Origin: JAYYZW01 sp965217605
Lineage (GTDB): Bacteria > Pseudomonadota > Gammaproteobacteria > Ga0077536
Reading direction: 5' to 3'
NCBI GenBank assembly: GCA_965217605.1
Contig: CBDCJB010000017.1
Coordinates: 335,483-399,482, forward strand
DNA: 64,000 nt
Under the pieces are notes generated by a model that ran no database searches, was not told the origin of the DNA, and saw only the letters and a program-made list of their open reading frames with translations. Both the position numbers and the translations under genes were made by a program. Shown here in pieces: positions 35,198 through 44,631 of this stretch (its first letter is position 1; each line of letters begins with the position of its first letter).

Positions 35198-38077
35198 ATG
35201 GATCTTGACACGCCACTAGCGGCGTCGATTCCCGCCCCACTTCACGACGATACCGCGATATTCGTCGAGCGCTATCGTTCGGCTTGCGCCAACACGGCGG
35301 GGGCACACACCGAGACGCCATCCGACGACGTCCTCAAAGCGTTTGCCGCGAGCCCGTTCGTCGCCCGATACGCCGCCCGCTGTCCGCAGGTCTTCCAGGA
35401 CATCATATCGTCTCCCGAGGCCGCCCGCGGGCGGAGCAAGCGAGAATTCGAAGACATGATTGTCGCCGCTCTCGCCACGCCGCGGCATCCGAGCGACGCG
35501 CAAGCGGCGCTGCGCCAGCTCCGATCGCGGGAATTTACGCGCATCGCCTGGCGCGACATTGCGCTTGATGGCGGGGTCGAATCGATCATGACGGAATTGT
35601 CGGACTTCGCCGACGCCGCGATCAGCCACGCCATGCAATGGCAGCAGGAACACATGGCGCCGCGTGTCGGTCGGGCAATGACCGGCGACGGCCGACCGAT
35701 GCCGTTGCTCGTGCTCGGTCTCGGCAAGCTCGGCGGCGTAGAGCTCAATTTCTCGTCAGATGTCGATCTCATGCTGGTCTACGAATGCGATGGCCAGACT
35801 CAGGGCGGAAGTAAAGACCTCGAGCATCAAGATTATTTTGATCGGCTCGGACGCGAATTTATCGCGCTATTGAACGAACCGACCAGCGATGGATTCGTGT
35901 TCCGCGTTGACTTGCGCCTGCGGCCCTTCGGAGAAAGCGGCGCGCTTACTTCCTCACTCGGTGCTCTGGAACAGTATTACGCAACCCACGGCCGCCATTG
36001 GGAGCGTTACGCCTTGATCAAGGCGCGCGTCATCTGCGGCGATCCGCATTGCAAAGAGGCGCTGGACAATATCATCCGCCCCTTCGTATTCCGGCGATAT
36101 CTCGATTACGGTGCGCTCGACGCATTGCGTGACATGAAAGCCTCGATCGATCGTGAAACGCGTTCGAATCAACTCGATCACGATATCAAGCGCGGGCGTG
36201 GTGGCATTCGCGAAATCGAGTTCATCGGTCAATTATTTCAACTCATCCGCGGCGGACGTGAAGCGCGATTGCGCGACCAGGCCCTGTTAAGAACGCTCGA
36301 AACGTGCCGCGATTTAGGCTTACTCGAGGCCGAGGCGGTGTCGGGTTTGGAGGGCGCCTATCGTTTACTGCGTAAGATCGAACACCGCTTGCAACAAGTC
36401 GACGATCAGCAAACGCACGCGCTGCCTACCGATGAGCGCGGCCGCGCGCGCCTCGCCTTCGCGCTCGGTTATCCCTCTTGGGATCAGTTTTCGCATGCGT
36501 TGACCGTACATCGGGACGCCACGAGTCAGCTCTTCGGCGCGTTGCTGCAGGAGCGGGTCCCGTCGGAGCCGGTCCAATCGCAAAGCCTCGCAAAATGGCG
36601 CGAATTGTGGCTCGGCCCGGACGATGAGGACGCCGTTCGGCGCACCGCAGGAGAGGTGGGCATCGCGCTCGGTGAATCGCGCCTGTCCATGTTGCTCGAA
36701 GTCAAATCACCGCGTTTCCTCAATCGCTTGGACGCGCAAGCGCGTGAGCGTTTCGACCGTCTCGTACCTGGATTATTGGAAACTGCAGACACCCAAGGCG
36801 TTTCGGCCGAGACCTATCCCAAGCTCGCAAAGCTCGTCGGCGCCATCGCGCGCCGGAGCGTCTATGCGGCGTTCCTCGCGGATAATCCGGATGCGCTGTC
36901 GCGGCTTATCGAACTCTTCGACTCGAGTCCATGGATCGCAGAGCAGATCACGCGGCATCCGATTTTGATGGACGAGCTGCTCGATTCGCGGGTCTTGTAT
37001 GACCCACCCGATCAGGCCCGTCTGCGGACTATCATCGGGGAGCAGACTACGGGCGACGACCTCGAAGGCGACATGGAGGCGCTGCGCAGTTTTAAAAACC
37101 AACAGACGCTCCGCATTGCAGCCAGCGACGTCACGGGTCAGTTTCCGGTGGCTGAAGTAAGCAATCAATTGAGCTATATCGCCGAGGCATGCCTCGCAGC
37201 AGCCTTGGACATCGTCTGGCGGGACCTGGAGGCGCGCTACGGTGAACCCCGCTGTGTCGATCAGGGGATTGCGCGCCGCCCCGGATTCGCCATCATCGGG
37301 TACGGCAAGCTCGGCGGGTGGGAACTCGGCTACGGCTCGGATCTCGATCTCGTATTCATTCACGACAGCCGGGGCAATGAACAGGAAACGACCGGCCCGA
37401 AGACGCTCGAAAACGGCGTCTTCTTCACGCGACTCGCACAGCGGCTGATCCACGTACTCGGAACGACGACATCCGCGGGGATCGTGTATGACGTTGATGT
37501 GAGATTGCGGCCGAGCGGTGCCTCCGGCTTATTGATATCCGGCGCTGACGCCTTCGACACTTATCAGCGCGAGCAAGCCTGGGCATGGGAGCACCAAGCA
37601 TTGGTACGAGCGCGCAGCATTGCCGGTAACGACGATGTGATGGCGGTGTTCGATCAGATCCGCACACGCGTGCTCTCGACGGCGCGGGACGAGGATGATC
37701 TCAAGACGGCGATCGTCGACATGCGCGATCGCATGCGCGGCGAACTCGATCGCAGCAGCGATGACAGGTTCGATCTCAAGCACGGCGTCGGTGGTATTAC
37801 TGATATCGAATTTGTGGTGCAATACGCCGTCCTCCGGTGGGCGTGTAATCATCCGTCACTGCTTACCTGGACCGATAACCTTCGATTACTCGAGACCATA
37901 GCTCATCTGGGGCTCTGGCCCGTGGCGCAGTGCCGCCGCCTGCACGACGCCTATTTCGCCTTTCGAGCCGATATGCACCGGCGCGCTTTGCAGCAGCTAG
38001 ACGGCTTGGTCGACGAAGGTGAGTTACACGATCATCGCGTAGCCGTGACAGGAATCTGGGACTCGGTATTCGCGTGA
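35198..38077 (+). CDS. glnE: Bifunctional glutamine synthetase adenylyltransferase/adenylyl-removing enzyme
   Basis: Controls glutamine synthetase by adding or removing AMP. The 959-aa product has two nucleotidyltransferase halves: the N-terminal deadenylylase with GLGKLGGVELNFSSDVDLML and the C-terminal adenylyltransferase with GYGKLGGWELGYGSDLDLVF. Linking helical domains are complete, and the length matches E. coli GlnE (946 aa). ilvE follows after 25 bp, as in Pseudomonas-type genomes. Confidence 0.97.
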   Translation: MDLDTPLAASIPAPLHDDTAIFVERYRSACANTAGAHTETPSDDVLKAFAASPFVARYAARCPQVFQDIISSPEAARGRSKREFEDMIVAALATPRHPSDAQAALRQLRSREFTRIAWRDIALDGGVESIMTELSDFADAAISHAMQWQQEHMAPRVGRAMTGDGRPMPLLVLGLGKLGGVELNFSSDVDLMLVYECDGQTQGGSKDLEHQDYFDRLGREFIALLNEPTSDGFVFRVDLRLRPFGESGALTSSLGALEQYYATHGRHWERYALIKARVICGDPHCKEALDNIIRPFVFRRYLDYGALDALRDMKASIDRETRSNQLDHDIKRGRGGIREIEFIGQLFQLIRGGREARLRDQALLRTLETCRDLGLLEAEAVSGLEGAYRLLRKIEHRLQQVDDQQTHALPTDERGRARLAFALGYPSWDQFSHALTVHRDATSQLFGALLQERVPSEPVQSQSLAKWRELWLGPDDEDAVRRTAGEVGIALGESRLSMLLEVKSPRFLNRLDAQARERFDRLVPGLLETADTQGVSAETYPKLAKLVGAIARRSVYAAFLADNPDALSRLIELFDSSPWIAEQITRHPILMDELLDSRVLYDPPDQARLRTIIGEQTTGDDLEGDMEALRSFKNQQTLRIAASDVTGQFPVAEVSNQLSYIAEACLAAALDIVWRDLEARYGEPRCVDQGIARRPGFAIIGYGKLGGWELGYGSDLDLVFIHDSRGNEQETTGPKTLENGVFFTRLAQRLIHVLGTTTSAGIVYDVDVRLRPSGASGLLISGADAFDTYQREQAWAWEHQALVRARSIAGNDDVMAVFDQIRTRVLSTARDEDDLKTAIVDMRDRMRGELDRSSDDRFDLKHGVGGITDIEFVVQYAVLRWACNHPSLLTWTDNLRLLETIAHLGLWPVAQCRRLHDAYFAFRADMHRRALQQLDGLVDEGELHDHRVAVTGIWDSVFA

Positions 38078-38102
38078 TCACCGAATGCGGGAGACTTGAC
38101 CG

Positions 38103-39026
38103 ATGAGCTACGCCGATCGCGACGGTGTGATCTGGATGGACGGAACCATGGTGCCCTGGCGGGACGCCAACGTCCACGTATTGACCCATACTCTGCATTA
38201 CGGCGTTGGCGCGTTTGAAGGCATACGGGCTTATAAAACGCCCAAGGGAACTGCGCTCTTTCGCCTCGACGACCACATTCGCCGCTTGTATGACACCGCC
38301 CATATCCTCGAAATGGACGTGCCGTACGAGGTCGAGGTCATCCGCCAGGCGTGCATCGACAGCGTGCGCGAGAATGAATTGGAAACTGCGTACGTTCGGC
38401 CGCTCGTTTATTACGGTTCGGAGGGCATGGGGCTGCACGCGGATAACCTGTCGGTGCACGTGAGCGTCGCGGCGTGGGTTTGGGGCGCCTACCTTGGGGC
38501 GGATGCGCTCGAACGCGGGATCCGAATCAAGACTTCGTCCTATACCCGGCACCTGGTGAACAGCATCATGTGCCGCGCCAAGGCCTGCGGCAATTACATT
38601 AATTCGATCATGGCGCTGCAGGAAGCCGCCCGCGACGGATATGACGAAGCGCTACTGCTCGACAACGAAGGCATGGTCGCCGAGGGCAGCGGCGAAAACA
38701 TATTCGTGATCCGTAACGGCTTGATCTACACGCCGGAAATCACGTCCGCGCTAGAAGGGATCACGCGCGAGACGGTAATCACGCTAGCTCGGGAAGAAGG
38801 GTTTGAAGTCATCGAAAAACGTATCACGCGCGACGAAGTCTATATCTCCGACGAAGCGTTCTTTACCGGAACGGCCGCCGAGGTCACGCCGATACGCGAA
38901 CTCGACAACCGCCAGATCGGCGCGGGTTCGATCGGACCGATCACAAAAGCGCTGCAACAGGCCTATCTCGACCTCGTCGAAGGGCGGCGCGATTGTCCCA
39001 GTGAGTGGTCGACTATCGTCGACTAA
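38103..39026 (+). CDS. ilvE: Branched-chain amino acid aminotransferase
   Basis: PLP class IV aminotransferase for valine, leucine and isoleucine. The 307-aa product shows VLTHTLHYGVGAFEGIRAYK, the lysine in CRAKACGNYINS, and GMVAEGSGENIFVIRNG. Length and motifs are normal. A miniature element begins 10 bp after its stop. Confidence 0.96.
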   Translation: MSYADRDGVIWMDGTMVPWRDANVHVLTHTLHYGVGAFEGIRAYKTPKGTALFRLDDHIRRLYDTAHILEMDVPYEVEVIRQACIDSVRENELETAYVRPLVYYGSEGMGLHADNLSVHVSVAAWVWGAYLGADALERGIRIKTSSYTRHLVNSIMCRAKACGNYINSIMALQEAARDGYDEALLLDNEGMVAEGSGENIFVIRNGLIYTPEITSALEGITRETVITLAREEGFEVIEKRITRDEVYISDEAFFTGTAAEVTPIRELDNRQIGAGSIGPITKALQQAYLDLVEGRRDCPSEWSTIVD

Positions 39027-39035
39027 GGGGACAGA

Positions 39036-39190
39036 ACACTAAATAGCTGAGCGTAAATATGCTTCATTCGGAGACTTCGTTTGTCGGTGCCTCACCTACA
39101 CTCCCTCCCTGTCCCTCCCCCTCAATTTGAGGGGGAGGGAACGCAGCCGCAAGCGTGAGTGTTTCACATTTGCGCTTTCCTATTTAGTGT
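39036..39190. mobile_element. Miniature element with TIRs between ilvE and the ELM1-like gene
   Basis: 155-bp element with imperfect 23-bp terminal inverted repeats, starting ACACTAAATAGCTGAGCG at the left and mirrored at the right by ACACTAAATAGGAAAGCG. An internal perfect 13-bp hairpin (arms 39113-39125 and 39127-39139, CCCTCCCCCTCAA) sits near the middle. No coding capacity; TIRs differ from the IS630-like element. Its right end contributes the first bases of the downstream GTG start codon. Confidence 0.8.
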
Positions 39191-40127
39191 GAGTTCAGAC
39201 ATCGTCATATGGCGTCTGACGGACGGCAGACGGGGACACGAGCGGCAGACCGAGGGCTTGGCCGCGGCGCTGGCGAGGATCAGTCCCGCCCAAATTCATT
39301 CGATTGCCGTCGACAGTTCGCCCGCAGCACGATTCAAGGATTTCTGTGTGGGCCGATTTCCAGGCGGAACCGCGCTACCGGCGCCGTCTCTGATCGTCGG
39401 CGCGGGCAACGCCTGCCAATGGCCGCTGCTGACGGCGCGTAGAGCGCGCGGCGGACGCAGCATTTACCTGATGCGCCCGTCACTGCCCTATCGCTGGTTC
39501 GACCTGTGCATCGTACCCCGCCACGACCATCCCAAAGCCGACCCGCAGGTGATCGTCAGCGAAGGTCCGCTCAATCCGATGCATGCGGGCGATCATGACG
39601 GCACCGAAGGCGGATTGATCCTGCTCGGCGGGCCATCGACCCATCATGATTGGAATACGCGCGATATCGCGCGGCAGGTGTCCCGCATCATCGATCGCCG
39701 GCCCGAGATCGCTTGGCAGATCACGGATTCACGTCGCTCGCCGGCAGAGCTGCGCGCGGCATTCGCGAACCTCGCGGGCGGCAACGCTACGTTTTTGCCG
39801 CACGAAGAAACCACGAGTGACTGGCTGCCGCAAACGATGGCGCGATCGCGCTACATCTGGGTGAGCGCGGACAGCGTGGCGATGATCTTCGAGGCGCTGA
39901 CGGCCGGCTCGCGAGTGGGGATCATCGACGTCCCGGGCAAACGCCGCGATCGGATCACCGCGGTAAGCGCCGATCTCAAAGCGCGCGATCGCGTCCAGAG
40001 TCTGGATGGATGGCTTGCAGACGGCGATATCGGCGCCGGCCTCGAACCGCTGAGCGAGGCGCGGCGTTGTGCTGAGCTCATCGCCGCACGCTGGCCGGAA
40101 CTTTGCGCCGGTCAAGCTGCGCCGTGA
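39189..40127 (+). CDS. ELM1-like (DUF1022) GT-B-fold protein
   Basis: 312-aa protein of the mitochondrial-fission ELM1-like family, whose bacterial members sit in lipopolysaccharide loci and look like GT-B glycosyltransferases. Motifs: IVIWRLTDGRRGHERQTEGL at the start, VGAGNACQWPLLTARRARGG, LLGGPSTHHDWN, and the nucleotide-side WVSADSVAMIFEALTAGSRV. Start GTG at 39189 overlaps the end of the miniature element. It overlaps the next GT4 gene by 4 bp (GTGA), so the two are coupled. Role in surface glycan synthesis is inferred. Confidence 0.8.
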   Translation: MSSDIVIWRLTDGRRGHERQTEGLAAALARISPAQIHSIAVDSSPAARFKDFCVGRFPGGTALPAPSLIVGAGNACQWPLLTARRARGGRSIYLMRPSLPYRWFDLCIVPRHDHPKADPQVIVSEGPLNPMHAGDHDGTEGGLILLGGPSTHHDWNTRDIARQVSRIIDRRPEIAWQITDSRRSPAELRAAFANLAGGNATFLPHEETTSDWLPQTMARSRYIWVSADSVAMIFEALTAGSRVGIIDVPGKRRDRITAVSADLKARDRVQSLDGWLADGDIGAGLEPLSEARRCAELIAARWPELCAGQAAP

Positions 40128-41272
40128 CGCCCGGCCGGCTGACCGTCATGCAGGTGCTGCCGGAGCTCGACGTCGGCGGCGTCGAACGCGGAACCGTCGA
40201 GATCGCGCAAGCGCTCACTAACGCCGGACACGGCGCGATTGTGGTTTCCGCACCGGGACGCCTCGTTAGGGAACTCGAGGCCTGTGGCGCGCGGCACATC
40301 CCGCTCGCGGTCGGTGCAAAACGCCTCAGCAGCCTGGCCCATATCCGCGCCTTGCGGCATGTCATCGTCGAGAACCGAGTCGACATCGTACACGCACGAT
40401 CGCGTTTGCCCGCATGGTTGGCTTATTTCGCATTGAATCCTTTACGCGATAGCGAACGACCGGCGTGGATCACGACCGTTCACGGGCCCTATACGGTGAA
40501 CCGATACAGCCGCATCATGGTGAGCGGCGAGGCTGTCATCGCGATTTCGGAATTCATCAATCACTATATCGCCGAGTCGTATCCGGACGTCGATAGCGCA
40601 CGGATAACGGTGATCCCGCGCGGCGTCGCGCGTGCTGATTTTCGATACGGGTATACCCCTTCGGCCACATGGAAAGAAAGTTTCCACGCAAACTATCCAA
40701 AGCTCCGAGGCAAGGCCTTACTGACCTTGCCCGCACGCCTGACGAGATGGAAGGGTCAATTGGACTTTATCGATCTGATATCGACCTTACGCGCCCGCAA
40801 TCAGCGCGTTCACGGGCTGATCGCGGGCGCCGCGCACCGGCGCAAAGAAGGCTTCGAGGAGGAACTCAAACGTGCCGCCGCACGCCTCAAGCTCGACGAC
40901 GACATTACCCTTGTGGGGCATCGCGACGACCTCCGCGAGATCCTCGCCGCGTCGGATATCGTGTTTTCCATGACGCGCGAACCGGAAGCATTCGGTCGAA
41001 CGACGCTCGAAGCGCTGAGCCTCGGGACCCCGGTGATCGGCTACGACCACGGCGGGACCGGCGAGATCCTGCGTGCCATATTTCCCGATGGACTCGTGGG
41101 CGTCGCCGACGCGCAGAGCGCCGCTGATAGCACAGAGCAATTTTTGCGCGCGCCGCCGACCGTGCCGCGGGAACATCCGTACACGGTCGAAAAGATGCAC
41201 GAAGCAACGCTGGCGCTGTATGGCCGATTCGCCCGAAAGCGGGTGAGCCGGAGTAAAGAGGAAGCCATTTAA
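40124..41272 (+). CDS. GT4-family glycosyltransferase
   Basis: 382-aa cytoplasmic-face glycosyltransferase from the GTG at 40124. The N-terminal acceptor domain starts VMQVLPELDVGGVERGTVEIA. The C-terminal donor-binding domain has the EPEAFGRTTLEALSLGTPVI motif (E-x7-E), typical of GT4. Most likely builds LPS core or O-glycan with the upstream ELM1-like gene. The last residues RFARKRVSRSKEEAI are encoded by the 180-bp repeat element, and the stop codon lies in the loop of that element's first hairpin, so the native C-terminus has been altered. Confidence 0.88.
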   Translation: MTPGRLTVMQVLPELDVGGVERGTVEIAQALTNAGHGAIVVSAPGRLVRELEACGARHIPLAVGAKRLSSLAHIRALRHVIVENRVDIVHARSRLPAWLAYFALNPLRDSERPAWITTVHGPYTVNRYSRIMVSGEAVIAISEFINHYIAESYPDVDSARITVIPRGVARADFRYGYTPSATWKESFHANYPKLRGKALLTLPARLTRWKGQLDFIDLISTLRARNQRVHGLIAGAAHRRKEGFEEELKRAAARLKLDDDITLVGHRDDLREILAASDIVFSMTREPEAFGRTTLEALSLGTPVIGYDHGGTGEILRAIFPDGLVGVADAQSAADSTEQFLRAPPTVPREHPYTVEKMHEATLALYGRFARKRVSRSKEEAI

Positions 41273-41405
41273 CATGGCTTCCTCCCGGCGAACGCCCGGC
41301 CACGGATGGCCGGGCTGGGGTAAATCGAAGTTCACGGCGTAACGCCATGGACGGCGGGCACGAAACGATTCTTACACTCCGTAGGAGCCCGCTTGCGGGC
41401 GAATC
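41226..41405. repeat. 180-bp structured dispersed element, copy 1
   Basis: Element with terminal inverted repeats, ATTCGCCCG(C/A)AAGCGGG at the left and its mirror at the right. Internal hairpins: GAGGAAGCCAT with a TTAAC loop (41258-41284) and CCCGGCCA with a CGGA loop (about 41295-41314). A second, nearly identical copy is at 55292-55469. No open reading frame is shared, so it is non-autonomous. Confidence 0.88.
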
Positions 41406-41505
41406 GAACTCCATTTAGCTGCCAGACTCCAAACGACATGACCTCACTCAGGAGCGTCCCGATGTGCGCTATCCGAATAAGCTGTTTCCTGCTGCTCGCT
41501 TTTAG

Positions 41506-43117
41506 CCCGGATATTGCATGAGCAGTGAGATTGTGCGTGGAGTTGGTCGATCATGGGTCGGAATTCGTTGGTGGTGGCACGAAGCGGCGCTTGAGCGCGA
41601 CGTTTCGGCGCGCCACTGGTGGATTTATCGCCGATTGCGATGCACGAGTCGTTTCGGAGGCGAGCGACACCCCGACTCACAAGGAATCGCACACGAGGCG
41701 ACTGGCGTTGGGACGACTATCCCGGCTTGAGGCGAGCGGCCACCAGGCAGAACAGTTCTCGATGGGGGTAAGCACTGGAGAGCAACAGTCGGATGCGCCT
41801 GGTATTGCGCAAGACGATGGCGCCGATGCGTAATAGTTTCAGGCGCAGCGTGCCGCCTTGCGCGCGAGCCCGTGCCGTTGCGTGTAGTGCCACCCGGCGG
41901 ATCGTCTCCAACAGCGTGTAAGCCAAGCTTGAGAGCAACAGCCGGAACTGATTGGCCCACCAGGTGTGGCAACTGGTGCGATCGGCAAACAGGCCCAACT
42001 GCTGCTCCTTGATCCGGTTCTCCATCTCGCCGCGGGCGCAGTAGAGGCGGTCGTAGATGCGTTGGGCCTTGCCGGTGAGGTGGGTCACCACGAAGCGGGG
42101 ATTGCTGCCGCGGGCGCTGTGCTCGGCCTTGACGATCACCCGTCGCGGGGTATCCCAAGTCGGTGCGGCGTAACGGACCTCGCTGAACAGGCGCTGCTTC
42201 TCACCCATCATCCAATACCGCCACTGAGCCAACGTGCGCAACGCTAACGATTGATCGTGCAAACGCGGGTTTTTCGCGATACCCATGACGTAATCCACGC
42301 CGTGGCGATCGAACCAGCGCAGCATCCGCCAGCGGCAAAAGCCGGCATCGGCGCGCACCAGGATCTCGACCTTCGGCCACGCCTGGCGCAACCGTTTGAT
42401 CAACAGCGCCAAGATCGCCCCACTGTGTTTTGCGCCGTCGATCTTGCTCGAACGCAGATAACTGACCAACCGTTGATCGCCACAGAACACGTACAAGGGC
42501 AGACAGCAGTAGTGGTCGTAGTCGCCGTGGAAGAAGCGGCCCGCTTGATCACCCTGCACCCGATCGTCGGTGGCATCCACATCGCGTATCAGTCGTCGGG
42601 GCGCTTGTTTGTAAGCGGCGATAAAGTTATCAATGAGTCCCTTGTGCAGGGCCACCGCGGTGTTCCGGTTCGCGCGGTTCTCCAGTCGGCACAACGTCGA
42701 CGGGCTCGCCAGCGACTCATCCCGGGAAAGCGCCGTCTGCAGAGCCAAGTCCGCGCGCAATGCCTCGTGGTCGTTGAGGTCCTCATAGCCCAGGGAAAGG
42801 CCATAGACCCGCTGTCGGACCAGCGACTCCAGAGCGTGGGTGCAGCTCTTTCTCCGGCGCGAATCCCCAATGGCCCGTGCCGCGGCCTTGATCAACCCGG
42901 TCCGTTCATCGGCCCAGCGCAGCAACTGCACCCCACCGTTGGAAGTGATGTCACCGCCGTTGAATGAGACGTCGATCTTGCGGCGAGAAAAGCCTGGAAA
43001 TTGCAGCGCAGTCTGGGTACATTCTGTCACGGGCGAGTCCTTTCCGTTTTCAGCCTAACTAACTGAATTATAACGGATTAGAAAGGGCTTGCCCTCTTTT
43101 TTTATGAAATATCCGGG
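41506..43117. mobile_element. IS1380-family insertion sequence, complete
   Basis: 1612-bp element with inverted ends beginning CCCGGATATT (left) and CCCGGATATTTCAT (right, reverse strand), flanked by the 4-bp direct repeat TTAG at 41502-41505 and 43118-43121. One intact transposase gene on the minus strand. Recent-looking, because the target gene reassembles perfectly. Confidence 0.93.
41717..43030 (-). CDS. IS1380-family transposase
   Basis: 437-aa transposase starting at a GTG with AAAGGA upstream. The N-terminal region NGGVQLLRWADERTGLI and the DDE-domain parts RDVDATDDRVQGDQ, ILVRADAGFCRWRML and RGEMENRIKEQQLGLFADRT are the typical IS1380 signature (D-D-E). The frame is intact, so the element may be active. 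It lies opposite to the disrupted exported-protein gene. Confidence 0.93.
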   Translation of the reverse strand: MTECTQTALQFPGFSRRKIDVSFNGGDITSNGGVQLLRWADERTGLIKAAARAIGDSRRRKSCTHALESLVRQRVYGLSLGYEDLNDHEALRADLALQTALSRDESLASPSTLCRLENRANRNTAVALHKGLIDNFIAAYKQAPRRLIRDVDATDDRVQGDQAGRFFHGDYDHYCCLPLYVFCGDQRLVSYLRSSKIDGAKHSGAILALLIKRLRQAWPKVEILVRADAGFCRWRMLRWFDRHGVDYVMGIAKNPRLHDQSLALRTLAQWRYWMMGEKQRLFSEVRYAAPTWDTPRRVIVKAEHSARGSNPRFVVTHLTGKAQRIYDRLYCARGEMENRIKEQQLGLFADRTSCHTWWANQFRLLLSSLAYTLLETIRRVALHATARARAQGGTLRLKLLRIGAIVLRNTRRIRLLLSSAYPHRELFCLVAARLKPG

Positions 43118-43608
43118 TTAGCTCTTCCGCATTCGGCGTCGAAGGGCCGACCCGCCCAGATTCCACCATATTCAACCACACGATACCGTTCGCTCGGGAA
43201 TCGACGGTCACGCTGCCGCTGTATATTTCCCGCCGAGGTTCTTACTTCGCGGAGGTCTTTTTCGAACGCCCCGAGCAGATGTCGGGGAGCTCGGTAGACG
43301 TGCGTTTCACGTTCGATGTTTTGCGCGAAGGTGAAGTGCTGTATACGAAGCGCTTCGATCAGCCGGTGGCCCCGGACAAACGCGCCGTGACGCTGTTTCG
43401 CATTACGAGCGATCGCGAGCTGCCGTTGAAGAAAAAGCTGGAGGTGGTGTTGCGATTTAGCGAAACCGCCCCCGAGGCGCGTGACGCCATCCACGCGCTG
43501 ACTTTTCAAATACGGCGCGTGCCGATGAGCAAAGGCCGATTCTGACCGCTGCCGGAAACGGGCTAATATGAAGCGCTTTCGTGTTGTCGCAAGTCCCGGG
43601 GGTGGTTC

Positions 43609-44625
43609 ATGGGAAAGGTCAAGGAATTCGGCTTCTGCTCTGAAAACCTCGATGCCAAAGCGTATCTCGCAACGGCCAAATTGGCCGAGGAGTTAGGGTA
43701 CGGCACCTACTGGCTTCCGGAGGATTATTTCTATCGCGGTCCGTTCGTCGCGGCGTCCGCCATCGCCAGCCAGACAAAAACGCTCAAGACCGGTGTCGGT
43801 GTCGTAAACCCCTATACGCGCCATCCCGCGCTCACGGCGATGGAGTTCGCGGCCCTCGATGAATTGTCCGAAGGGCGCGGGGTGCTCGGCGTCGGCGCCG
43901 GATTACGCTACTGGGTCGAGGATCAACTGCACATCCCCTACACCACGCCCGGCGCGGCGATGCGCGAGGCAATCGACCTCATCAAACGGATCCTCCGCGG
44001 TGACGAGGTTAGTTACGACGGCGAGGTGTTCAAAACATCCGACGTGCATCTCCATTTCACGCCGCCGCGTCGAGAGGTGCCGATCAGTTTGGGCGCCACG
44101 GGGCCCAAGTATCTCGAACTTGCCGGCGAGATCGCCGATGGCGTCATCATGGGTTACGTCTCCGGCCATGCCTACGCGCATCACGCGCTCGAACAAGTAC
44201 GCATCGGCGCCGAGCGTGCGGGCCGTTCTCTCGATGACTACGACGTCATCCTATACGTACTCACGTCCGTAACGGAGGACGATGCCGCCGCGCGTGAAGC
44301 CGTGAAACCGTTTCTTGCGACCTGCATGTCGGTAATGACGTCTTACGCGGACAAACCGTTGTTCACATTGGCGGGATTGGATCCCGATCGGATCCGCGCC
44401 ATGGGAGAGGCCTACCTGAGCGACGGAAAACCACCCGTCCATCTGCTCACCGACGACATGATCGACGCCGTAACCGTCGCGGGCAGTCCCGAGCGATGTC
44501 GTGAAACACTAGCCAAGTACGTCGAGGCCGGCGTCACGCAAGTCGTGGCGTTTGATATGCCGGGTACGAGCGGGCCTCAGACGATTCGCGATGTGCACGA
44601 TCACTTGATGCCGCATTTTTTATAG
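43609..44625 (+). CDS. LLM-class oxidoreductase (methylenetetrahydromethanopterin-reductase-like)
   Basis: 338-aa luciferase-like TIM-barrel protein. Motifs: GFCSENLDAKAYLATAKLAEELGYGTYWLPEDY, VGVVNPYTRHPALTAMEF, GRGVLGVGAGLRYW and VPISLGATGPKYLELAGEIADG. The family uses F420 or FMN; which one cannot be decided here. It belongs to the accessory cluster and lies opposite in strand to the other LLM genes. Downstream, 44626-44658 holds only a short palindrome. Confidence 0.88.
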   Translation: MGKVKEFGFCSENLDAKAYLATAKLAEELGYGTYWLPEDYFYRGPFVAASAIASQTKTLKTGVGVVNPYTRHPALTAMEFAALDELSEGRGVLGVGAGLRYWVEDQLHIPYTTPGAAMREAIDLIKRILRGDEVSYDGEVFKTSDVHLHFTPPRREVPISLGATGPKYLELAGEIADGVIMGYVSGHAYAHHALEQVRIGAERAGRSLDDYDVILYVLTSVTEDDAAAREAVKPFLATCMSVMTSYADKPLFTLAGLDPDRIRAMGEAYLSDGKPPVHLLTDDMIDAVTVAGSPERCRETLAKYVEAGVTQVVAFDMPGTSGPQTIRDVHDHLMPHFL

Positions 44626-44631
44626 GCGCGC

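Larger units (their letters stand above)
41462..43545 (+). pseudogene. Exported small protein gene split by the IS1380 element
   Basis: The 5' part (41462-41505) begins at an ATG preceded by AGGAG and encodes MCAIRISCFLLLAF. The 3' part (43122-43545) resumes directly after the second TTAG target copy. Removing the element and one target copy gives a single frame of 155 codons without any stop. The product would have a signal peptide (residues 1-20, cleavage near SAFG/VEG) and a beta-rich mature domain of unknown family (e.g. VTLPLYISRRGSYFAEVFFE, IRRVPMSKGRF). The insertion falls inside the signal peptide and ends it at once with a TGA. Follows the GT4 gene. Confidence 0.85.

Noticed and set aside
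39113..39139. C-rich/G-rich perfect hairpin as terminator of ilvE
   Set aside because: No T-tract follows and it lies inside a miniature element; it may still slow transcription, but I do not call it a terminator.
42251..42967. 238-codon plus-strand frame opposite the IS1380 transposase
   Set aside because: It is a mirror frame of a GC-rich coding gene with no recognisable motif; the transposase frame is strongly supported.
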